Shown: positions 25,351-35,288 of the stretch, in pieces | Layout: every line of letters starts with the position of its first letter | Numbering within the stretch: position 1 is the first letter of the stretch | NCBI GenBank assembly: GCA_964236465.1 | Contig: CAXSBZ010000013.1 | Location: forward strand, 14,115 to 78,114 | From: Mucilaginibacter_A sp964236465 | Lineage (GTDB): Bacteria > Bacteroidota > Bacteroidia > Sphingobacteriales > Sphingobacteriaceae | Direction of reading: 5' to 3' | DNA length: 64,000 bases | The notes under the pieces: generated by a model | The model's input: the letters and a program-made list of their open reading frames with translations, nothing else | Database searches by the model: none | Told to the model about the DNA's origin: nothing | Program-made: the position numbers and the translations under genes

Positions 25351-27213
25351 TCATCTGCTGATATGAACCATCAAAACAGAAACATCTGAAGGCGATACAC
25401 CAGAAATCCTGGAAGCTTGGCCAAGCGTTTGGGGTTTAATTTTAATCAGTTTTTCCCTGGCTTCTTTTGATATAGAAATTATTTCATTGTAATTAAAAGT
25501 TGGATTGATTTCTTTGTCTTCCATCTTTTTCATTTTATTTACAATTTCCAATTCTTTTTCAAAATAAGATTCATACTTAATTTTTATTTCCGCTTGCTCT
25601 ACTGTTTCCTTGTCGTAAGTTTTTAAAAAATCTTTTAAAACTAAACTTGCTTCTTTTAGCATATTAAAATTCATTTGTGGCCGGCCGATAATTGCGGACA
25701 TTTTTACATTTTGGTTAATGCTGCTTGTGCCGGCAACTTCCAATAAAGCATTCACTTCTTCAGGTTTGATAGAATTTGTTTTAACAAAATTAACTATTGC
25801 ATCTGTATCCTTGATTTTTTTGTTAACTAATTGCATTCTTTCATCATTTATCAAACCTAATTGATGGCCGATAGGAGTGAGGCGGATATCGGCGTTATCC
25901 TGGCGAAGCAATAAACGATGTTCAGCACGGGACGTAAACATACGATAAGGTTCTTCTGTTCCTTTCGTTACCAAATCATCTATCAAAACACCAATATATG
26001 ATTCTGACCGTTTCATGATCAATGCTTCTTTTGCCACTACATTTTGATGTGCGTTGATACCGGCGATAAAACCTTGACATGCCGCTTCTTCATAACCAGT
26101 TGTTCCATTAATCTGCCCGGCAAAAAATAAATTACTAATTATTTTAGTTTCAAGCGTTAATTTTAGCTGAGTTGGCGGAAAATAATCATACTCAATTGCA
26201 TATCCCGGACGAAACATTTTTACGTTTTCAAAACCCGAAATTTGTTTCAAAGCTTTGTATTGAATATCCTCCGGTAGAGAAGTGGAAAATCCGTTTACAT
26301 AAATTTCAACGGTATTCCAACCTTCTGGTTCCACAAAAATTTGGTGCCTGTCGCGTTCCGCAAAACGGTTTATTTTATCTTCTATAGAAGGACAGTATCG
26401 CGGGCCTAAACCCTTAATCCTACCAGAAAACATGGGAGACTTTTCAAACCCTTCTTTTAGTGTCTCGTGCACTTGATTGTTGGTATAGGTAATCCAGCAA
26501 CATCGTTTCTCTTCGGGTTTCTTTATATTGGTGTACGAAAACTCTCCGCGTTCTTCATCGCCCCATTGCTGCTCCATTTTGTTATAATCCAAACTTCTTC
26601 CATCCACACGTGGTGGTGTGCCGGTTTTCATCCTACCTGAGTCAAAGCCCAGTTGTACCAATTGTTCTGTAATGCCGTAAGCTGCTTTTTCTGCTGTACG
26701 TCCTCCACCAAACTTCTTTTCTCCAATATGTATCAAACCGTTTAAAAAAGTTCCGTTTGTTAAAACAACTGATTCTGCTTCTATTTTAATGCCTAAAGAG
26801 GTTATTACTCCACATACTTTTTCGTCTTTAACAATTAGTTCATTTACAGTATCCTGCCAGAAATCAACATGTGGAATACTTTCCAGCATTAATCGCCATT
26901 CTTCAGCAAAACGCATTCTGTCAACTTGTGCACGTGGGCTCCACATCGCTGGTCCTTTTGAGCGGTTCAACATCCGGAACTGGATAGTAGTTTTATCAGT
27001 AACAATCCCTGATCCACCACCCATCGCATCGATTTCGCGTACGATTTGTCCTTTTGCCACACCGCCCATAGCTGGGTTACAACTCATTTGTGCAATAGTT
27101 GCCATATTCATTGTGATCAATAAAACAGAAGAACCTAAATTGCCTGCTGCTGCTGCCGCTTCGCATCCTGCATGACCGCCACCAACAACTATTACATCAT
27201 ATTTTTTAAACAT
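25351..27213 (-). CDS. mnmG: tRNA uridine-34 carboxymethylaminomethyl-modifying enzyme MnmG (GidA)
   Basis: 620 residues. With MnmE it builds the cmnm5 group at the wobble uridine of several tRNAs. N-terminal FAD site VIVVGGGHAGCEAAAAAGNLG, conserved MSCNPAMGGVAKGQIVREIDALGG-like stretch, GTFLNGLIHIGEKKF, KTGTPPR and the C-terminal GVSPSDVSVL helix. Full length. gidA is often close to oriC in bacteria, which agrees with the DnaA-box cluster 4 kb away and the parS site just upstream. Confidence 0.98.
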   Translation of the reverse strand: MFKKYDVIVVGGGHAGCEAAAAAGNLGSSVLLITMNMATIAQMSCNPAMGGVAKGQIVREIDAMGGGSGIVTDKTTIQFRMLNRSKGPAMWSPRAQVDRMRFAEEWRLMLESIPHVDFWQDTVNELIVKDEKVCGVITSLGIKIEAESVVLTNGTFLNGLIHIGEKKFGGGRTAEKAAYGITEQLVQLGFDSGRMKTGTPPRVDGRSLDYNKMEQQWGDEERGEFSYTNIKKPEEKRCCWITYTNNQVHETLKEGFEKSPMFSGRIKGLGPRYCPSIEDKINRFAERDRHQIFVEPEGWNTVEIYVNGFSTSLPEDIQYKALKQISGFENVKMFRPGYAIEYDYFPPTQLKLTLETKIISNLFFAGQINGTTGYEEAACQGFIAGINAHQNVVAKEALIMKRSESYIGVLIDDLVTKGTEEPYRMFTSRAEHRLLLRQDNADIRLTPIGHQLGLINDERMQLVNKKIKDTDAIVNFVKTNSIKPEEVNALLEVAGTSSINQNVKMSAIIGRPQMNFNMLKEASLVLKDFLKTYDKETVEQAEIKIKYESYFEKELEIVNKMKKMEDKEINPTFNYNEIISISKEAREKLIKIKPQTLGQASRISGVSPSDVSVLMVHISR

Positions 27214-27224
27214 TTTGTTTAATT

Positions 27225-27240
27225 GGTTTCACGTGAAACA
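27225..27240. promoter_or_regulatory. parS site (ParB binding palindrome)
   Basis: GGTTTCACGTGAAACA matches the widely conserved bacterial parS sequence TGTTTCACGTGAAACA at 15 of 16 positions and contains the perfect 14-bp palindrome GTTTCACGTGAAAC. It lies between the mnmG start and the ABC-F gene, 6 kb from the candidate oriC. Confidence 0.85.
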
Positions 27241-27251
27241 TTTTTATGAGA

Positions 27252-29117
27252 TTAACCTTCCTTCAAATCTGTTAATAAAAGCCACTTATCTAAATGTAAA
27301 TTAAGTTCTTTTTGCTGAAGCTGAATTGTGTTTGAAGTAGTAATTAATTCTTCTGAATTAGTAGAAGAGTTATTTAAAACTTTATTTAATTCAACAATTG
27401 ATTTTTCCAAAACAGCAATTGTTGATTCAACATCTTGCAATTCCTTTTCCTGCTTAAAATGTGAATTAGCATTTTTTGTATTGGAAACAATAACTTTTTC
27501 AGGTTTTATATTGTTCTTGACAGCTTGCTTATTTGCTGTTTCTTCCAAACGAAAATCTGTATAGTTACCGTTATAAATTTGAAGATGGCCGTTTTGTGTA
27601 AAAATAAACAACTGCTCAGTAAGTTTATCAATTAAATACCGATCATGAGAAACAAGCACAATCACACCAGAAAAATTGATTAAAAAATCTTCCAAGACGT
27701 TTAATGTGTCTGTATCCAAATCATTAGTTGGCTCATCCAAAATTAAAAAATTCGGATTTTTAATCAGAATCATCAGTAATTGTAAACGTTTTTTTTCACC
27801 ACCACTTAAATTACTGATATAACTATGTTGCTTTTTTGGTGGAAATAAAAACTGCGTTAACAGCTGAGAAGCAGAAAGTAATTTACCATCAGCCATCGTA
27901 ATATATTCAGCCACGTTTTTGATGGTGTCAATTACTCTTTCTGCATCATTAAACTTCAACCCGGATTGGCGATAATAGCCAATAGAAGTAGTTTCGCCAA
28001 CAATGATTGTACCGCTATCAGGCTGAATTTCTCCGGTTAACAAGTTCAACAACGTAGATTTTCCGCTGCCATTTTTCCCAGCCAAGCCAATACGGTCTCC
28101 TTTTTTAAAGGTGTAGTTAAAATTATTGATGACTACACGATCATTAAAAGATTTGCTTAAGTGATCTATTTCTAAAATTTTATTTCCCTGCCTTGCAGAT
28201 TTAATGCTCAACTCTAATTGTTCCTTCGGGCCGTTATTCTGTGTTTTGCTTTGAAGGTCATAAAAAGCATCAATCCGGGACTTTGATTTTGTACTTCGCG
28301 CTTGCGGCATTCGTCGCATCCATTCCAATTCTTTTTTTAGCAAGTTGGAGTTTTTTTGATAACGAGCCTGATCTGCTGATTCGCGTTCTGCCCTTTTTTC
28401 AAGATAGTAACTGTAGTTTCCATTATAAGGAAATATTTTTTGCTGATCAATTTCTAAAATTTCATTACATACGTTATCCAAAAAATACCTGTCGTGCGTT
28501 ACCAAAAGGATAGTCTTGTTTCCGGTTGTTAAAAAGCTTTCCAACCATTCAATCGTTTCGATATCCAAATGATTGGTTGGCTCATCCAGCACAAATAATT
28601 CCGGGTCGCTGATTAATAATTCTGCTAAAGCCAAACGCTTCTTTTGTCCGCCAGAAAGTGTTTTTATTTGCTGATCTAAATGATGAACGTCCAAACGGTC
28701 TAAAATATTTTTGATTTTATATTCATATTCCCAAGCTTCAAGTTCCGTAATCTTATTGGTTACGATTTCAATCTGTTCGTAATTTTCAGGATCGTTCTCC
28801 AACAAAGATTCATACTCTTTTATAAGTTGCTGTTGCTCATTGTCAGATTTAAAAATAAAATCATTGATAGTTTCTTCAGGATTGAACAATGGATCTTGTT
28901 CCAGATAACCCAGTGAAAGGAATTTACTTTTGACAACTTTACCTTCTGTTGGCTTCAGTTTTTCGGCTAAAAGTTTTAATAAGGTAGATTTTCCGGCTCC
29001 GTTGGCACCAACTAATGCAATTCTTCTTCCAGAATTTATACCGAAAGTTTGGTTCTGGAATAGCCAGTTATCATGAAAGGAGTGGCCAAGGTTTTCGGCC
29101 GAAATTAATGTACTCAC
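27252..29117 (-). CDS. ABC-F family ATP-binding protein (Uup-like)
   Basis: 621 residues with two ABC domains and no membrane segments. First Walker A GANGAGKST at 37-45 and signature LSGGQKKRLALAELL; second Walker A GKNGSGKST near 350 and signature LSGGEKKRLQLLMIL; linker RMPQARSTKSKSRIDAFYDL between them, and a C-terminal coiled coil, as in Uup. These proteins act on ribosomes or branched DNA intermediates rather than as transporters. Overlaps the start region of the downstream gene by 4 bp. Confidence 0.93.
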   Translation of the reverse strand: MSTLISAENLGHSFHDNWLFQNQTFGINSGRRIALVGANGAGKSTLLKLLAEKLKPTEGKVVKSKFLSLGYLEQDPLFNPEETINDFIFKSDNEQQQLIKEYESLLENDPENYEQIEIVTNKITELEAWEYEYKIKNILDRLDVHHLDQQIKTLSGGQKKRLALAELLISDPELFVLDEPTNHLDIETIEWLESFLTTGNKTILLVTHDRYFLDNVCNEILEIDQQKIFPYNGNYSYYLEKRAERESADQARYQKNSNLLKKELEWMRRMPQARSTKSKSRIDAFYDLQSKTQNNGPKEQLELSIKSARQGNKILEIDHLSKSFNDRVVINNFNYTFKKGDRIGLAGKNGSGKSTLLNLLTGEIQPDSGTIIVGETTSIGYYRQSGLKFNDAERVIDTIKNVAEYITMADGKLLSASQLLTQFLFPPKKQHSYISNLSGGEKKRLQLLMILIKNPNFLILDEPTNDLDTDTLNVLEDFLINFSGVIVLVSHDRYLIDKLTEQLFIFTQNGHLQIYNGNYTDFRLEETANKQAVKNNIKPEKVIVSNTKNANSHFKQEKELQDVESTIAVLEKSIVELNKVLNNSSTNSEELITTSNTIQLQQKELNLHLDKWLLLTDLKEG

Positions 29118-29770
29118 GCTAATTGTTTTATTTGATCTGATGAATAAGTAAAAATGCCGGAAATGTTTTTTAAAGATTGATTAACCATTGCTTTGGCAAC
29201 CGTTTCTGCATTTATGCTTCTGTATTTATTTAAATTACCTATTAATAATGGATCAATCCATTTAGCTAAACTCGTTAAAATGGGTTCGGCTGTCCGCTTT
29301 TCTTGCCTGTTTCCAGTTAAAAATGAAGGCTGGTAAATATGGATACTATCCAACTTAACTTCTTTAACATGTTCTTCGGTTTCGCCTTTTAATTTGGTAT
29401 AAAAAAACAATGAATCTTTATCGGCACCAAGAGAAGAAACCAGATGAAATTGTTGTATACTGTTTTTAGCACCTATTTCTGCTAACTCAACTGGATAATT
29501 ATGGTCTATTTTCCGGTATTCTTTTAAATCCGGCGTTTTACTACGTGTGGTTCCAAGGCAACAAAATAAAGCATGTCCATTTATTTCGTTTTGATAGTCT
29601 TTTAAACGATCAAAATCTACTACTGATTGCTTAAGCTTTTCATGCTGAACAGGCAGTTGATTTCTAACTAAAATCAATACTTCAAAAAAATCAGGATGAG
29701 GAAGCAATTGTTCCAATAATAAACTACCGACCAAGCCACTTGCACCTGCAATAATTACTTTATACTGCAT
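29114..29770 (-). CDS. NAD(P)-binding Rossmann-fold oxidoreductase (HTATIP2/YbjT-like)
   Basis: Starting at 29770 gives 218 residues with the dinucleotide-binding motif right at the N-terminus (YKVIIAGASGLVGSLLLEQLL); the longer frame to 29866 would add 32 residues unlike a leader. FCCLGTTRSKTPDLKEYRKIDH and FHLVSSLGADKDSLFFYTKLKGE match atypical short-chain dehydrogenases of the HTATIP2 group. Substrate unknown. Codons for GAKNSIQ contain a motif copy (29457-29468). Confidence 0.88.
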   Translation of the reverse strand: MQYKVIIAGASGLVGSLLLEQLLPHPDFFEVLILVRNQLPVQHEKLKQSVVDFDRLKDYQNEINGHALFCCLGTTRSKTPDLKEYRKIDHNYPVELAEIGAKNSIQQFHLVSSLGADKDSLFFYTKLKGETEEHVKEVKLDSIHIYQPSFLTGNRQEKRTAEPILTSLAKWIDPLLIGNLNKYRSINAETVAKAMVNQSLKNISGIFTYSSDQIKQLA

Positions 29771-29930
29771 AAAATTTGACAGAGTACAAAGGTACATATT
29801 AAGAATATGGAAAGATAACTGACTGAGATAATTACAACTGTTAAAATAAATTTTTACATTCATCAACTTTTACAATAAAAAAATCGTTAAAGGAAATATT
29901 CTAAACACATCTAATCAATAATTAATTTTT

Positions 29931-30707
29931 ATGGCTGAACAAGCATTACCTGCTTGGAAAAGAACACTGGAAGAGGCAGGATCGCAGATACTGTTTTTAG
30001 GACACTTTTTTAAGAATATCTTTAAATCCGGCTTTGAGTGGTCTGAATTTATCCGTCAGTGTTACGAAATAGGTTATAAATCGTTAACGCTTGTATCCAT
30101 AACAGGCTTTATCATGGGTCTGGTTTTAACACTTCAATCCAGGCCAACATTGGCAGAATTTGGTGCCGAAAGCTGGCTTCCAGGCATGGTTTCCTTATCG
30201 ATCATTCGGGAAATCGGGCCGGTAATCACGGCAATCATCTGTGCCGGAAGAGTTGCATCAAGCATTGGTGCAGAGTTAGGAAGCATGAACGTAACCGAAC
30301 AAATTGATGCGATGGAAGTATCAGGCGCAAACCCAATGCAGTATTTAGTAGTAACACGCGTTTTGGCAACCACAATTATGGTTCCGATCCTGACTTTTAT
30401 TTCAGACGCCGTGGCTTTAATGGGTGGCTATATGGCTGTCAATATTGATGGCAAAGTAAGTTTCTACTTATATTTTACCAAATCAATTGCTGTTTTGGGT
30501 TTTAGCGATATTTTTCCGGCAACCATCAAAACTATATTTTTTGGATTAGCTATTGGTTTTATTGGATGTTATAAAGGCATCAACTCAAACAAAGGAACAG
30601 AAAGTGTTGGTTTGGCGGCCAATTCCGCAGTAGTAACTTCTTCACTGTGGATTTTTGTGATCGATGCCATTGCCGTACAACTAACCAATATATTAGCTTA
30701 TCATTAA
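29931..30707 (+). CDS. mlaE: MlaE family lipid ABC transporter permease
   Basis: 258 residues, about five membrane segments. The MlaE signature ELGSMNVTEQIDAMEVSGANPMQYLVVTRVLA lies near the middle. Membrane part of an MCE-type transporter that moves phospholipids between outer and inner membrane. First of three genes mlaE-mlaF-mlaD with 1- and 4-bp gaps. Subtype assignment rests on family motifs only. Confidence 0.92.
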   Translation: MAEQALPAWKRTLEEAGSQILFLGHFFKNIFKSGFEWSEFIRQCYEIGYKSLTLVSITGFIMGLVLTLQSRPTLAEFGAESWLPGMVSLSIIREIGPVITAIICAGRVASSIGAELGSMNVTEQIDAMEVSGANPMQYLVVTRVLATTIMVPILTFISDAVALMGGYMAVNIDGKVSFYLYFTKSIAVLGFSDIFPATIKTIFFGLAIGFIGCYKGINSNKGTESVGLAANSAVVTSSLWIFVIDAIAVQLTNILAYH

Positions 30708-30708
30708 T

Positions 30709-31479
30709 ATGGAAACTGAAAATATGCAGCCGCAGAATACGGCAGTTTCCGGTGAAAACGTGGTCGAAATTAGAGGGCTAAAAAAAGCATTTAGCGGTTT
30801 TGAAGTTTTGAAGAATATCAACCTTGATCTAAAAAAAGGCGAGAATTTGATTGTTTTAGGAAAATCTGGTCAGGGAAAATCGGTAACTATAAAATGTATC
30901 GTTGGCTTGTTAAAAAAAGACGAAGGCACCGTAAAAGTTTTTAATGAAGAGGTTACCGATTTGAACGAAGAAGAGCTAAAACAACTGCGAACCCGAGTTG
31001 GGTTTCTTTTTCAAAACTCTGCTTTGTATGATTCGATGACTGTTCGTGAAAACCTGGAATTTCCGCTCACGAGGGTTTTGAAATTGAAGGATCAAGCAGA
31101 AATTAATGCAAGGGTAGAAGAAGTGCTGGAAGGCGTTGGGCTGAAAGATGCCATCGACAAAATGCCTTCAGACCTTTCCGGCGGGATGCGCAAACGAATC
31201 GGCCTGGCCAGAACATTGATTATGAAGCCCGAAATTATGCTTTATGATGAACCCACAACCGGCCTCGATCCGATTACTTCGAGAGAAATAAGTGAACTGA
31301 TTTTAGCTATGCAAAAGAAGTATCAAACATCATCCATCATCATCACACATGATATGCCTTGTGCAAAAATAACGTCTGATAGAGTTGTGGTGATGAACGA
31401 CGGCGAATACATAGCAGAAGGTAAATATGAAGATCTTGAAAAATCTGATAATGAATTGGTAAGGTCTTTTTTTAAATAA
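30709..31479 (+). CDS. mlaF: MlaF family lipid ABC transporter ATPase
   Basis: 256 residues. Walker A GKSGQGKSV at 51-59, Q-loop FLFQNSALYDSMTVRENLEFPL, signature LSGGMRKRIGLARTL and Walker B EIMLYDEPTTGLDP. Powers the MlaE permease. Begins 1 bp after mlaE. Confidence 0.93.
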   Translation: METENMQPQNTAVSGENVVEIRGLKKAFSGFEVLKNINLDLKKGENLIVLGKSGQGKSVTIKCIVGLLKKDEGTVKVFNEEVTDLNEEELKQLRTRVGFLFQNSALYDSMTVRENLEFPLTRVLKLKDQAEINARVEEVLEGVGLKDAIDKMPSDLSGGMRKRIGLARTLIMKPEIMLYDEPTTGLDPITSREISELILAMQKKYQTSSIIITHDMPCAKITSDRVVVMNDGEYIAEGKYEDLEKSDNELVRSFFK

Positions 31480-31483
31480 AAAT

Positions 31484-32230
31484 ATGAAAACAAACAACGG
31501 ACAAAAATTAAAATTAGGAGTATTCACATTAGCCGGAATATTAGTATTGGTGATGGCCATATTTTTTATCGGAAAATCAAAAAGCCTGTTCAACACAACG
31601 TTTAATATTTATGGTATTTTCAAAAATGTAAATGGTTTACAAGTTGGTAATAATGTACGGTTTGCAGGGATTAATATTGGCGTAATCCAAAACATCAGGA
31701 TTGTATCTGACACGTCTGTTCGGGTTGATCTGACCTTGAATAAAGACGTGCAAAAATTCCTGAAAAAAGACGTCAAAGCAGCAATCGGCAGCGATGGATT
31801 GATGGGTGATAAACTAATCGTAATTAATGCAGGCGTACAAACAACCGGCGAACTGGAAAATGGTGATAAAGTAAATACCGTAAACCCGATTGATGTAGAT
31901 AAAATAATTGTCCGGGTTACTAAAGTTGCGGATAATGCAGAAGTTTTGATGACCAACCTGACCCAAATTGTTTATAAAATAAACCATGGTAAAGGAAGCA
32001 TTGGCAAATTGCTATCAAGTGATAAACTGGCAAATGATTTGGAAGGAACAGTGAGGCAAGCCAACACTACGCTAAAATCTGTGAAAAAAGGTACGGAAGG
32101 TTTTAGCCAGAATATGGAAGCGGTACAACATAATTTTTTGTTAAAAGGATTTTTTAACAAGAAGAAAAAAGCAGCAAAGAAAAGACAGGACTCTATTAAA
32201 AACGCTAATAGCGCAAAAAAGGCAGAGTAA
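31484..32230 (+). CDS. mlaD: MlaD family MCE-domain protein
   Basis: 248 residues. One N-terminal membrane helix (LGVFTLAGILVLVMAIFFIG, about 10-29), then one MCE domain (YGIFKNVNGLQVGNNVRFAGINIGVI … GLMGDKLIVINAG). The C-terminal third is helical and ends in a Lys-rich tail. Binds lipid on the periplasmic side of the MlaEF complex. Only one MCE domain, as in Gram-negative MlaD. Confidence 0.92.
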   Translation: MKTNNGQKLKLGVFTLAGILVLVMAIFFIGKSKSLFNTTFNIYGIFKNVNGLQVGNNVRFAGINIGVIQNIRIVSDTSVRVDLTLNKDVQKFLKKDVKAAIGSDGLMGDKLIVINAGVQTTGELENGDKVNTVNPIDVDKIIVRVTKVADNAEVLMTNLTQIVYKINHGKGSIGKLLSSDKLANDLEGTVRQANTTLKSVKKGTEGFSQNMEAVQHNFLLKGFFNKKKKAAKKRQDSIKNANSAKKAE

Positions 32231-32232
32231 AA

Positions 32233-35121
32233 TTATAGTAATAAATCCCTAATATCTTCTGGGGTCAGGGATTTTATAAAGTTGCTTTCTGTGGTAATTA
32301 GAGCATTGGCTACATGCTGTTTTTGGTGCTGTAAAAGAAGTATTTTTTCTTCAATCGTATTTTTAGTGATGAATTTATAGATAATAACTTTTTTAGTTTG
32401 GCCGATGCGATGGGTACGATCAATGGCCTGTTGTTCCACTGCAGGATTCCACCAGGGATCCAGGATGAAAACATAATCAGCTTCCGTCAGATTTAAGCCA
32501 ACACCGCCAGCTTTTATCGAAATCAGAAAAATCCGTAAATCCTCGTTTTCCTGAAATTTACGGATCATTTCTTCCCGGTCTTTGGTTTTGCCATCCAAGT
32601 AAACATAAGAAATTTGATGCTGGTCCAACTCTTTTCTAAAAATAGTAAGCTGCCGTACAAATTGTGAAAATACCAGCACTTTATGGCCGCCTTTTAACGC
32701 GTTGATCAGCATTTCCCAAACGTCATCAAATTTGCCCGAACTTCCTTCGTAATCTTCGTCAATCAATCTTGGGTGATTAGCAATTTGCCGCAATTTTATC
32801 AAGCCTTGCAGCACATGCAATTTGGCTTGGGCAAATGTGCCTTCTTCAATACTTTTTAAAAGCTCGTTTCGGTATTCTGATTTTACTTTTTCGTACTGAT
32901 CTGCTTGATCTTCAGTCATTTCAGAATAAAATAAATTTTCAGTTTTAGATGGAAGTTCTGTTGCAACCTGCTCTTTTGTTCGCCTTAAAATAAATGGTTT
33001 GATCAGCACCTGCAACTTTTGCGCTTTGTCTTCATCCTTTTTTTTCTCGATTGGGATTACAAAATTGTTCTGAAAATAAGCCTGGTTGCCCAGCAAACCG
33101 GGATTGATAAAAGACATTTGCGTCCACAAATCATTCACTGAATTCTCGACTGGTGTACCGCTTAAAATCAATTTAAAACGTGATTTCAATTCTGTAACGG
33201 CTTGAAAAGATTTGGAGGAAGCATTTTTGATGTTCTGGCTTTCATCCAAAATGATGTATTCAAAAAAGAAATCTTTAAGCAAAGCAACATCAATCCGGGT
33301 AATGCCATAAGTGGTGATGACCAAATCATAATTGCTGAAAATCGAAATATCGCGCTGCCGGAAACTGCCGGTATGAACCAAAATCTGAATCTCCGGGACA
33401 AACTTTTTGGCTTCATTGATCCAGTTGTGCACCAACGAAGTCGGCATAATAATCAGCGAAGTTGCCTGGCCAAAAGCAGATTGGTCTTCCTTCGTTTTTT
33501 GCAGTAAAGCAAGCGTTTGGATCGTTTTGCCCAAACCCATATCATCGGCCAGGCAACCGCCGAAATGATATTTTTTAAGGAAATGAAACCAATCATAACC
33601 AGCTTTTTGATAAGAGCGCAATTCGCCATTAAAATGCTGTGGCAACGGTATTTCCTCAAACTTTTCAAAATTTTGAAGCTGCTGCAATTTGCGACTCATC
33701 GTAATCTCTGCAAAATCACTTTCAGCAAGTTCATTGATCAAGCCGATGTGGTGCTTTTTCAGTTGCAATTTATCACCAGGATTGCTGAAATAAAGCAAGT
33801 TTCCATATTGCGAAAACCATTTTTCGGGGATCACGGCAATCTCGCCGGAAGGCAAAACAAATTCGCGCTGCCTATTTAAAATATGTTGTTTCAGTTCGAT
33901 AAATGGAATTTGATAGCTCCCAAAATAAACGATGGCGTAAATATCAAACCAATCGTTGCCTTCACGAACCTCCAAACTGATTTTAGGATGTGCATAAAAA
34001 AAGCGTTTTTCGCCATCTGGCTGCTCAATTTCAAAGCCGCTTTCGATTAGCAAATCGTGGTGCTCGTTCAGCCAATTAAAAACCGACAACGAGGCATCTT
34101 CCTCCTCCAAAACCGCAACTTCCAGGTTTTGAAAAAGGTTTGATGCTGTTTTTAGCCCTAAATTTTCCAGCTCCAAAAACTTTTTTTTCTCCCAGGCAAT
34201 GCTTCTTTTAATGCGGTAAAAACAGTATTGATCGTTTTCATTTTCGATCCGAACAGAAACCGGGCGGCCATCACCATAAGGAAACACAGCCTGCCCATAA
34301 CGGAATAAAAGCTGGATCTGTGAAATGCCGTCTTCTGCATAAACCGGTTTTAAAATAGCTTCAGCGTTAAACCTTTCACTGATAATTTCAAAACCTTGCG
34401 CATAAACCGGATATTTTTCAATCAGTGGGGCTACAAACTTTTCATAATAAGTTTTTTCAGAAGATTTTGGGATCGAAATATAACGTTTTTCCAAAAACGG
34501 CAGCAGCTTTTTGCCTTCAATGTCTTTTTCAAAATGATAAAGCACATCTTCCAGCAGCAAATATGCAGGATGGTTGCAGATGATTGCCGCACCTTTAAAC
34601 ATGAATTCGATCTTGTTGCCCTGATATTTGATGGTTGGATAATAGCGCGTTTCGTTTTCATTTCTGCGGAAATGAAACAATACGGAAGCCGGTTCCGGAG
34701 CGATTTGCACAATCCGTTCGGCAGGATAACCTTCGTGGCTCATCACACACAACTCTTTTCCGGGAAGCAAAGCCAGTGCTTCGGCCAGCTTTTCTTCGAT
34801 TTTTGGCCGGAGTGTTTCAAATAAATCTTCGGTATAAATTTTAGAAAAGAATTCCAGCGGCCGGATCGGCTTTTTATAATACTTTAAAATGATGTGGCTC
34901 TGCTCGGTTTCCTGCAAAATCGCAATCAGTTTCCGGTCGGTATCGTCCAGGCAATCCGCAAATTCCTCCGCAGTATTGGTAAATAAACGCTGATGCGTAA
35001 GCGAATATTCCCCATTTGGATTGAGCTGAACTACGTGTGGCTCAATCAAATAAGAAAAATATTCATGCTTGCAGATGGCATAAATAATTTTACAAGGTTT
35101 ACTACTGTCAACTCTCAACAT
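32233..35121 (-). CDS. SNF2-family helicase (DEAD/DEAH-like ATPase)
   Basis: 962 residues. The N-terminal half (1-500) is a poorly conserved region typical of bacterial SNF2 proteins. The helicase core has motif I DDMGLGKTIQTLALL near 527, motif II DESQNIKN, motif III LSGTPVENS, and the C-terminal RecA lobe VFSQFVRQL … QQAIDRTHRIGQTKKV. DNA translocase, probably remodelling nucleoprotein; the exact role is unknown. Four exact motif copies lie inside it (32332, 34143, 34199, 34217). Confidence 0.95.
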   Translation of the reverse strand: MLRVDSSKPCKIIYAICKHEYFSYLIEPHVVQLNPNGEYSLTHQRLFTNTAEEFADCLDDTDRKLIAILQETEQSHIILKYYKKPIRPLEFFSKIYTEDLFETLRPKIEEKLAEALALLPGKELCVMSHEGYPAERIVQIAPEPASVLFHFRRNENETRYYPTIKYQGNKIEFMFKGAAIICNHPAYLLLEDVLYHFEKDIEGKKLLPFLEKRYISIPKSSEKTYYEKFVAPLIEKYPVYAQGFEIISERFNAEAILKPVYAEDGISQIQLLFRYGQAVFPYGDGRPVSVRIENENDQYCFYRIKRSIAWEKKKFLELENLGLKTASNLFQNLEVAVLEEEDASLSVFNWLNEHHDLLIESGFEIEQPDGEKRFFYAHPKISLEVREGNDWFDIYAIVYFGSYQIPFIELKQHILNRQREFVLPSGEIAVIPEKWFSQYGNLLYFSNPGDKLQLKKHHIGLINELAESDFAEITMSRKLQQLQNFEKFEEIPLPQHFNGELRSYQKAGYDWFHFLKKYHFGGCLADDMGLGKTIQTLALLQKTKEDQSAFGQATSLIIMPTSLVHNWINEAKKFVPEIQILVHTGSFRQRDISIFSNYDLVITTYGITRIDVALLKDFFFEYIILDESQNIKNASSKSFQAVTELKSRFKLILSGTPVENSVNDLWTQMSFINPGLLGNQAYFQNNFVIPIEKKKDEDKAQKLQVLIKPFILRRTKEQVATELPSKTENLFYSEMTEDQADQYEKVKSEYRNELLKSIEEGTFAQAKLHVLQGLIKLRQIANHPRLIDEDYEGSSGKFDDVWEMLINALKGGHKVLVFSQFVRQLTIFRKELDQHQISYVYLDGKTKDREEMIRKFQENEDLRIFLISIKAGGVGLNLTEADYVFILDPWWNPAVEQQAIDRTHRIGQTKKVIIYKFITKNTIEEKILLLQHQKQHVANALITTESNFIKSLTPEDIRDLLL

Positions 35122-35288
35122 GGTCTGTAAAAATGCTGGTCAATCGCTTTTACGATCAGGCAAAGTTTCAAACGTAGTTAGAATTACCTTAAAAGAAAAA
35201 TACTATTTGCAGATTTTAGGCCGATAAAAGAAGTATAGCTGAAAGAGCGAGGATTTAAGATCGAAGAGTGGGGAAATTACAACGTATT

